A stretch of DNA of 27,942 nucleotides from CAZCYE01 sp964502775 (GTDB taxonomy: Bacteria; Actinomycetota; Acidimicrobiia; IMCC26256; PALSA-555): positions 1 through 27,942 of the forward strand of contig CAZCYE010000010.1 of the NCBI GenBank assembly GCA_964502775.1. Reading direction: 5' to 3'. A program made the position numbers and the translations under genes. The notes below the pieces were generated by a model that was given only the letters and a program-made list of their open reading frames with translations, did not search any database and was not told where the DNA came from. Of the stretch, positions 22,579-27,942 are shown one piece after another (the stretch's first letter is position 1; each line of letters begins with the position of its first letter).

Positions 22579-23610
22579 TCAGCTGACCCGTAGGGTCTGC
22601 GACGGCTTCGTCGACACGGTGAAGGCGAGACAGCGGCCGTCGGTGCCGACGACCACCCAGGGATGGGTCAGATACGTGGGTTGCACGAAGTTCTCTCCTT
22701 CGCTCACGGTGTTGTAGAGAACGCGCGCACCGCTGTAGTCGAGCCAGTAGACGTTGGCCGTTCCCGGCGCGTTCATCACGAATCGGATCGTGCTCGTCGT
22801 GATGCCGTCGAGCGAACGGATAGCGCGGCCTGGAGGTATGCAGGCTGACATGTCTTTCCCCATCGTGTAGTCATCGAGAGGCACGGTCTGGCGCGGACCG
22901 CCGAAGCTCACCGGGATCGAAGACGTGGAGTACTCGGGCGACTTCGAACAGTCCGAGAACTCGAGCAGGACCTCGAAACCGTCACCCGCGGTGTCGGCGT
23001 CGCGGGGGAGCACGCCGCTGATCTGATACCGCCCCATGGCGTCTGTTCGCTCGGTGGTCGACAGGGGCGAGGCGAGATCGAAGCGAGCCTGGACGCAGAT
23101 GTCCTTCAACGGTTGACCGGCCGGGTTGACCACACGGCCGACGATGGTGCCGCCCGGGGACATCTCGGCGTTGATCTTCGTCGTCGGCACGCCAACGAGG
23201 ATGCGGACCAACTCCGCGTACGGTGAGATCGGGCCGGGCGTGACGAGCGCCGGCTGGACAGGTGCAAAGCCGTCCTTGTCGCGGAATGTCACGGGCGCGA
23301 ACTCTTGCGTCTTGGGCTTGTCATCCTTGCAGCCCGAGAACACGACGAGGTACTGACCAGGCTTCATGCTCTCGATCCGATAGGTGCCGTCGGGGCGGGT
23401 CGTCGTCTTGTATCTCCGCGCCAGTGATGGGGCGCTCCCATCCGATGCGAGGGTGAGCGTCGCGTGCACACACATGCCGGCGATGGGTGCGCCCGACGAT
23501 TCATTGACTGCCGCACCGCTCATGGAGCCCAGCTCACCCGAGACCCCGGCATGGCCCGCGGTGGGCAGTGTCGCGATCAGGAAGGCAAACCCAACCGCGA
23601 TTCTTCGCAT
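22579..23610 (-). CDS. Secreted protein with two carboxypeptidase-regulatory-like repeats and a VHL-beta-like domain
   Basis: 343 residues. Signal peptide about 1-21 (MRRIAVGFAFLIATLPTAGHA). Two CarboxypepD_reg-like prealbumin folds follow: about 30-97 (SGAAVNESSGAPIAGMCVHA...RPDGTYRIESMKPGQYLVVF) and about 155-220 (IVGRVVNPAGQPLKDICVQA...DAMGRYQISGVLP...FEVLLEFSDC). The C-terminal 273-332 region has TIRFVMN, VYWLDYSGARVLYNTV and THPWVVV, which matches the von Hippel-Lindau beta-domain pattern (hydrophobic strand, WLD-Y/F-x-G, Y, then HPW). Cys residues occur in pairs, as in exported proteins. ATG 23610 is chosen because it begins the signal peptide. Surface adhesion or display is a reasonable inference; no enzyme motif is seen. 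Confidence 0.75.
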   Translation of the reverse strand: MRRIAVGFAFLIATLPTAGHAGVSGELGSMSGAAVNESSGAPIAGMCVHATLTLASDGSAPSLARRYKTTTRPDGTYRIESMKPGQYLVVFSGCKDDKPKTQEFAPVTFRDKDGFAPVQPALVTPGPISPYAELVRILVGVPTTKINAEMSPGGTIVGRVVNPAGQPLKDICVQARFDLASPLSTTERTDAMGRYQISGVLPRDADTAGDGFEVLLEFSDCSKSPEYSTSSIPVSFGGPRQTVPLDDYTMGKDMSACIPPGRAIRSLDGITTSTIRFVMNAPGTANVYWLDYSGARVLYNTVSEGENFVQPTYLTHPWVVVGTDGRCLAFTVSTKPSQTLRVS

Positions 23611-23756
23611 CAGCCGACTCCACTCACTCTTTGCGCCACCGAGCGTGCAGTGTCTCACACGTCGATGCTTCGCGAACTCGACTCGACCCCTCGCGCCGCT
23701 TGACCTGAACGGCGTGGCGGTATCCACACGTCCGGATCTGCGCGACGATATCTCCC

Positions 23757-23945
23757 ATGGATCAGACGATGGTGCAACGGGTCGACGAACTCGTTCAGGA
23801 AGGCCAGCAGCGATTCGCCAATGTCCCTACGACGACAGACTCCGGCGCGATGCTTCAGCTCTCGAGCTACGTGGGCGGGATCCATCAGGCCCTCCGCGCG
23901 CTCGCCGAGGAAGTCGACACGCTCCGGACGCGCCACACTGAGTGA
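23757..23945 (+). CDS. Small helical protein of unknown function
   Basis: 62 residues: two amphipathic helices (MVQRVDELVQEGQQRFANV and LSSYVGGIHQALRALAEEVDTLRT) around a Thr-rich turn, charged and soluble. Codon third positions are GC-rich as in neighbours, and no overlapping frame looks more gene-like, although a 93-codon frame exists on the other strand. No Shine-Dalgarno sequence is visible at ATG 23757. It lies between the VHL-like protein gene (divergent) and the hybrid kinase. Unrecognised and possibly not a gene. Confidence 0.4.
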   Translation: MDQTMVQRVDELVQEGQQRFANVPTTTDSGAMLQLSSYVGGIHQALRALAEEVDTLRTRHTE

Positions 23946-24212
23946 GGCGGTCGAACGCGCAGCCGAGTCATCAGCGGGAGGCGGAGGATACGGCGCGTTC
24001 GCCGAGCGAAGCGAACACCGAGAGTGGTGGTGGTTGCACGCTCTGCTGCTAACGGGTTACCCTGGTCGCCGCACTACCCCGACTTGGTGGGGACGCCTTG
24101 CTCGGCTGACAGCCGGGCAGTTGGCAGACGTCTCTTCTGAGCCATCACCAGAAGGGCCACTCGTGGTTCTGTCGCACATCTCGTTTCTGTATCTTCGTCG
24201 CCGGTCCATTCG

Positions 24213-26297
24213 ATGACGGCCTCCCGGGAGCGCGCCGGGAAGATCAAGACCAGCGCACTCCAGGACGCGATCTTCAACAGCGCCAACTTCTCCAGCATCG
24301 CCACCGATGAGAAGGGCGTCATCCAGATCTTCAACGTCGGCGCCGAGCGCATGCTGGGCTACGAAGCGTCGGATGTCGTCGACAAGCTCACTCCGGCCGA
24401 CATCTCGGATCCCCAAGAGCTGATCGCGCGGGCCAGGGAGCTGAGCCAGGAGCTCGGTGCGAAGATCGCTCCGGGGTTCGAGTCGCTGGTGTTCAAGGCC
24501 ACGCGCGGCATCGAAGACATCTACGAGCTGAGCTATGTGCGCAAGGACGGCAGCCGCTTCCCGGCGATCGTCTCAGTGACGGGACTTCGCGATGCTGACG
24601 ATCAGATCATCGGCTATCTGCTGATCGGCACCGACAACACGGTCGGCAAGCAAGTCGAAGTGGCGAAGGAACTGCTCGACCGTGCCTTGCAAGAGAAGAA
24701 TGTCGAGCTCGAGCACGCAAGCCGCATGAAGTCAGAGTTCCTGGCCGCCATGTCGCATGAGCTACGCACGCCGCTCAACGCCATCATCGGCTTCTCCGAG
24801 GCGCTCAAGGATGGATTGATCGGCGACCTGAGCGAACGGCAGAACGAGTACATCGGGGACATCTTCACCAGCGGTCAACACCTGCTGTCGTTGATCAACG
24901 ACATTCTGGATCTGTCGAAGGTCGAGGCCGGCATGATGGCTCTCGAGCTCGACAACGTCGACCTGCTCACCCTGCTGTCGAACAGCTTGGCGATCGTGAA
25001 GGGCCAGGCCGCAGCGCAAGGTATCCAGCTCGAGATCGACGCCGGCGCCGACCTGGATGAGACCCAGCTCGATCCGCGCAAGATGAAGCAGATCGTCTAC
25101 AACCTGCTGTCGAACGCGGTGAAGTTCACCCCCGAGCGGGGGCGCGTGACCTTGAGCGCCCGGCGTGTGCCGCGTCACGCCGTGGGCACGCTGGCGGGGG
25201 ACTGGCCGCAGTACAGCCTCCCGTTCGCCGTCGAGGATCACGAGGACTTTCTCGAGGTGTGCGTCGGCGACAGCGGGATCGGGATCGCCCCGGACGACAT
25301 GGCGAAGCTGTTCCAGCCGTTTAGTCAGATCGACAGCAGCCTCGCGCGCAAGTTCGAGGGTACGGGTCTCGGGCTGGCGATGGTCAAGGAGCTCGTCGAA
25401 TTGCACGGGGGCACGGTGGCCATGACGAGCAAAGAGGGCGAGGGCTCTCGGTTCGCGGCCTGGGTGCCGCTGCGCGCGTTGGCCCAGCCGACGACGATCG
25501 TCTCTCACGACCGTCGCAGTGCCACCATGCACGCGGCCGAGCCCGGAGCACGCGTTGCACTGGTGGTCGAGGACGACGACCAGGCTGCTGACCTGCTTCG
25601 CCTCCTGCTCGAAGCCGAGGGTTTCGCGGTCTTGCGGGCGACCAGTGGCGAGGAAGCCCTCGTGATGGCGCCGCAGCAACCCCTCAGCTTGATCACTCTT
25701 GACATCTGCTTACCGGGAATCGACGGTTGGGAGTTCCTCGTGCAGCTGCACGAGCTCCGCGCCCTGGCCCAAGTGCCGGTGGTGGTCATCGCCGGCATCG
25801 TCGACAGCAACATGGCCCTCACGGGCGGGGCTGCCGACGTGTTGCAGAAGCCGATCAGCCGCGCCGAGCTGAAGGCGTCGCTCGCGAATCTGGGCTTGCA
25901 TCCGAGCGATGCCCACACCCATACGATCCTCGTGGTCGACGACGACCCCAGGGCCGTCGAGATGCTCGCCGCGTTCTTGGCTCCACCTGCCTATGCGGTC
26001 ATCCGGGCCTATACCGGCGAGGAGGCGATCGGTCTGGCGTACCGGCTGCGGCCCGACCTGATCTTGCTCGACTTGATGATGCCGGGAATGAGCGGCTTCG
26101 ATGTAGCTGAAGCACTGCACCACAGCGCCGAGACGGCGCGCATTCCGATCCTGGTGGTCACCGCAAAGCAGGTGACGGCGGCTGATCGGGCCGCACTCAA
26201 CGCGCATCCGGAGAAGGTCGTCAACATCGTCGAGAAGGCAGGGATCAATCGCATTGGCTTCGTGACCGAGGTCCGGCGCGCGCTGGTCTCGCAGTAG
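24213..26297 (+). CDS. Hybrid sensor histidine kinase (PAS-HisKA-HATPase-REC-REC)
   Basis: 694 residues, no membrane span, so a cytosolic sensor. PAS/PAC about 14-145 (FNSANFSSIATDEKGVIQIF, NVGAERMLGY, RKDGSRFPAIVSV). HisKA has the phospho-acceptor in AAMSHELRTPLNAIIGF (His182). HATPase with N-box NLLSNAVKFTP, G1 DSGIGIAP and G2 GTGLGLAMVKELVELHGG lies to about 425. First receiver about 447-565 (VVEDDD, phospho-Asp in ITLDICLPGIDGW, Lys in LQKP). Second receiver about 570-690 (VVDDDP, LLDLMMPGMSG). The protein starts only 13 residues before the PAS domain, with RERAGKIKTSALQ, which reads like the end of an earlier repeat; the ancestral N-terminus may have been longer. The single-receiver gene follows after 12 nt. 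A 267-nt stretch upstream (23946-24212) shows no gene. Confidence 0.88.
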   Translation: MTASRERAGKIKTSALQDAIFNSANFSSIATDEKGVIQIFNVGAERMLGYEASDVVDKLTPADISDPQELIARARELSQELGAKIAPGFESLVFKATRGIEDIYELSYVRKDGSRFPAIVSVTGLRDADDQIIGYLLIGTDNTVGKQVEVAKELLDRALQEKNVELEHASRMKSEFLAAMSHELRTPLNAIIGFSEALKDGLIGDLSERQNEYIGDIFTSGQHLLSLINDILDLSKVEAGMMALELDNVDLLTLLSNSLAIVKGQAAAQGIQLEIDAGADLDETQLDPRKMKQIVYNLLSNAVKFTPERGRVTLSARRVPRHAVGTLAGDWPQYSLPFAVEDHEDFLEVCVGDSGIGIAPDDMAKLFQPFSQIDSSLARKFEGTGLGLAMVKELVELHGGTVAMTSKEGEGSRFAAWVPLRALAQPTTIVSHDRRSATMHAAEPGARVALVVEDDDQAADLLRLLLEAEGFAVLRATSGEEALVMAPQQPLSLITLDICLPGIDGWEFLVQLHELRALAQVPVVVIAGIVDSNMALTGGAADVLQKPISRAELKASLANLGLHPSDAHTHTILVVDDDPRAVEMLAAFLAPPAYAVIRAYTGEEAIGLAYRLRPDLILLDLMMPGMSGFDVAEALHHSAETARIPILVVTAKQVTAADRAALNAHPEKVVNIVEKAGINRIGFVTEVRRALVSQ

Positions 26298-26309
26298 AAA
26301 GGGCGCCCG

Positions 26310-26717
26310 ATGGCCAAGGTACTCATCGTCGAGGACAACCCGGTCAACATGAAGTTGATCGTTGTGCTCCTCGCCAACGCCGACCATACGGTGCTGAGCG
26401 CGGTCGATGCCGAGAGCGGCTTGACGATGGCGCGCGCCGATCAACCGGACGTGATCCTGATCGATATCCAGTTGCCGGGCATGGACGGCTTGGCCGCCAC
26501 GGCAATCCTGAAGCAAGACCCGTCCACCGCGGCCATTCCGGTCATTGCGCTGACCGCGATGGCGATGAAGGAGGACCGGGCCAAGAGTGAGCTCGCGGGG
26601 TGCGACGCGTACATCACCAAGCCGGTGCGCTACGAGGAGCTCTACGCCACGATCGACGCCGTCTTGGCCAGGGCGAACCCTGGAGCCGAGCGGGATTCGC
26701 TGCTCAGGGCGCCCTGA
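26310..26717 (+). CDS. Stand-alone CheY-like response regulator
   Basis: 135 residues, one receiver domain only. Acidic pocket VEDN near residues 7-10, phospho-acceptor in VILIDIQLPGMDG (Asp about 52), Thr in IALTAMAM, and Lys in YITKPVRYEEL. The body resembles DivK-type receivers (NPVNMKLIVVLLANADHTVL). There is no output domain, so it probably relays phosphate or binds a target protein. AGAAAGGGCGCCCG upstream includes an adequate ribosome binding site. It is 12 nt after the hybrid kinase, which is its likely partner. Confidence 0.88.
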   Translation: MAKVLIVEDNPVNMKLIVVLLANADHTVLSAVDAESGLTMARADQPDVILIDIQLPGMDGLAATAILKQDPSTAAIPVIALTAMAMKEDRAKSELAGCDAYITKPVRYEELYATIDAVLARANPGAERDSLLRAP

Positions 26718-26718
26718 G
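26703..26718. repeat. 16-bp perfect palindrome across the response-regulator stop
   Basis: CTCAGGGCGCCCTGAG is self-complementary and covers the last codons and TGA of the response-regulator gene. It may act as part of a termination structure or a protein-binding site. Confidence 0.4.
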
Positions 26719-26742
26719 CCGTCCGGCCTCTCGGGGTCAGCC

Positions 26743-26759
26743 CGTGGGGTGGCCCCACG
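26743..26759 (+). terminator. Hairpin after the response-regulator gene
   Basis: CGTGGGG / CCCCACG, 7-bp perfect stem with a 3-nt loop, 26 nt after the stop codon. No T-tract; a plausible high-GC terminator for the two-component operon. Confidence 0.45.
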
Positions 26760-26801
26760 CCCGTATCACGGCGGGTCGTGCCTCGACCGGCGAGAGTGGT
26801 T

Positions 26802-26807
26802 TACACT
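26802..26807 (+). promoter_or_regulatory. -10 box for the DUF3494 gene
   Basis: TACACT (TANNNT) lies 71 nt upstream of the ATG; -35 not convincing. The leader would hold a small hairpin CTTAG-TCC-CTAAG and a GGAAGGTAGG ribosome binding site. Confidence 0.35.
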
Positions 26808-26878
26808 GCGCGGAGGTCGCAGGTGCGAGGCTTCGACGCGTGGCCTTAGTCCCTAAGAGAGACGGAAGGTAGGCGCTC

Positions 26879-27688
26879 ATGAACGGCGTTCCCGGTACGC
26901 GTACCCGTCGCAGCTTGGCATTGAGCGTTGCGTTGCTGGCAGCAACCTTCGTCATTGCCGTGCCCGCGGCCGACGCGGTGTCACCGGCACCCGTGAACCT
27001 CGGAACGGCCGATCCGTTCGCGATCCTGTCCGGCGAGGAGATCACCGACTCTCCTACCTCGTCGATTACCGGGAACGTCGGGTTGTACCCAGGCACGGGT
27101 GCCGCCCTTGGACTGGTCTGTGCACAAGTGAACGGGACGATCTACGACCGCGATGGTGCGGGTGACCCGTGCTTTACGACGGACGATCCCTTGCTCCTCC
27201 TGGCCAAGAACGCCTTGACCGCCGCGTTCATCGATGCCGACGCACGAGGCGTCGATGCAACGATCGGGACCGAGCTCGGTGGTACCACTCAGTTCCCGGG
27301 CGTGTACGACTCGGCCGATACCACCTTCCAGATCTCGGCCGGACCTGGCGGCCCCCTCGTGCTCGACGGACAAGGTGATCCCAATGCCGTGTTCATCTTC
27401 CAGATGGACGCGGAGGGGACCGGGCTCACGGTGGGACCGGGTAGCTCCGTGTCGCTGATCAACGGCGCTCAGGCCTGCAACGTCTTCTGGGTGCTGGACA
27501 CCGCCACGATCGACACCACCGCGGTGTTCAAGGGCAACATCCTGGCGCTCAACTCGATCACGGTGGAGAACGGCGCCAACATCGAGGGGCGACTCCTCGC
27601 GCGCGACGGCAACGTCACCCTGATCAACGACACGATCGTACGGTCGGTGTGTGCCGCCGCGCCGGGTTTCCCGGCCTTCACCGGCTGA
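26879..27688 (+). CDS. DUF3494 ice-binding-like exported protein
   Basis: 269 residues. Signal peptide about 1-33 (RRSLALSVALLAATFVIAVPAADA). The mature chain shows the DUF3494 (PF11999) order: VNLGTADPFAILSGEEITDSP, SSITGNVGLYPGTG, an alpha-helical insert (LLLLAKNALTAAFIDADARG), TQFPGVYDS, LVLDGQGDPNAVFIFQMD, NGAQACNVFWVLDTATIDTTAVFKGNILALNSITVENGANIEGRLLA. This is a discontinuous beta-solenoid, known in some members to bind ice and in others used for adhesion. The chain ends shortly after the domain (AAPGFPAFTG) without a visible sorting signal or membrane anchor, so it is probably released. The ribosome binding site GGAAGGTAGG precedes ATG 26879. Confidence 0.9.
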   Translation: MNGVPGTRTRRSLALSVALLAATFVIAVPAADAVSPAPVNLGTADPFAILSGEEITDSPTSSITGNVGLYPGTGAALGLVCAQVNGTIYDRDGAGDPCFTTDDPLLLLAKNALTAAFIDADARGVDATIGTELGGTTQFPGVYDSADTTFQISAGPGGPLVLDGQGDPNAVFIFQMDAEGTGLTVGPGSSVSLINGAQACNVFWVLDTATIDTTAVFKGNILALNSITVENGANIEGRLLARDGNVTLINDTIVRSVCAAAPGFPAFTG

Positions 27689-27697
27689 CGCAGGACG

Positions 27698-27713
27698 GGC
27701 GCGCTGCTGCGCC
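27698..27713 (+). terminator. Weak hairpin after the DUF3494 gene
   Basis: GGCGC / GCGCC, 5-bp stem with a 6-nt loop, 9 nt after the stop codon. It is weak and without a T-tract. Confidence 0.25.
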
Positions 27714-27882
27714 ACCAGTAGGGGGACCGGCGCGCACCGTCAGGCCGCGGCCTCCGGATGGGGAACTTCGGTCCTCTGGTCACGGTGCACCGATTCGCGC
27801 ATGAGGACCGGCCCTCGCCTGGGCGAACGACGTCGAGTATGGTTTCGCGGCGAGCGTCTGAACGTGTGACGTGGGGAAGGCG

Positions 27883-27942
27883 ATGAAGCCGACGTGGATG
27901 CCTGCGTCTCCGGCTTCCGACGGCTCTTCACCACCCAAACAA
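27883..27942 (+). CDS. Start of a gene running off the window (partial)
   Basis: ATG 27883 is preceded by GGGGAAGG at a good distance, and the frame stays open for 20 codons to the window edge (MKPTWMPASPASDG...). A TATGGT box at 27838-27843 could be its -10. The product cannot be identified from 20 Pro/Ser-rich residues. Confidence 0.4.
   Translation, partial: MKPTWMPASPASDGSSPPKQ

Noticed and set aside
26808..26878. Riboswitch in the leader of the DUF3494 gene
   Set aside because: I compared it mentally with c-di-GMP-I and similar aptamers; the conserved core bases are not there, only a 5-bp hairpin.

Overview
The window looks like a chromosomal segment of a high-GC actinobacterium. The clearest pointer is the block uvrC-rapZ-yvcK-gap-pgk-tpiA-secG, an arrangement typical of Actinobacteria. 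GTG starts, GTGA/ATGA stop-start overlaps and TANNNT boxes 6-7 nt before start codons (leaderless mRNAs) fit this. A PPOX/F420-type flavoprotein and a DUF3494 protein also fit. An Acidimicrobiia-like lineage is my guess, not a demonstration. No rRNA, CRISPR array, integrase or transposase was seen.

Layout. 1-4.9 kb: a secreted protein, a polytopic GT87-like mannosyltransferase, nadA (convergent, sharing a CTAG stop tetranucleotide), a YdjC/ChbG-type deacetylase and an adenylate-kinase-like gene. 5.1-12.1 kb: the DNA-repair / cell-envelope / lower-glycolysis block. The usual whiA is missing between yvcK and gap. The uvrC-rapZ junction is expanded into a tandem array of 14-bp units. 12.2-18.1 kb: a complete peptide/nickel-type ABC importer (binding protein, two permeases, two ATPases). 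18.15 kb: tRNA-Leu(GAG).

Downstream of the tRNA the DNA changes character. A 32-bp copy of the tRNA 3' end (30/32 identical) recurs 755 bp away, and a more degenerate copy lies a further 1.16 kb on. These mark two nested or successive tRNA-targeted insertions carrying only unrecognised membrane or secreted proteins. From 20.2 to 23.9 kb there are secreted hypothetical proteins, two probable gene remnants, a PPOX flavoprotein and an exported protein ending in a VHL-beta-like domain. 24.2-26.7 kb holds a PAS-HisKA-HATPase-REC-REC hybrid kinase followed by a stand-alone receiver. 26.9-27.7 kb encodes an ice-binding-like (DUF3494) exported protein. A new gene probably starts at the right edge.

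The strongest unusual observation is at 6948-7042. Six copies of a 14-bp unit each carry an AGGG Shine-Dalgarno-like stretch, an ATG and, in another frame, a TGA. The uvrC stop is thereby linked to the rapZ start through six consecutive 5-codon minicistrons, each overlapping the next by ATGA. Copy number can change without breaking the chain.
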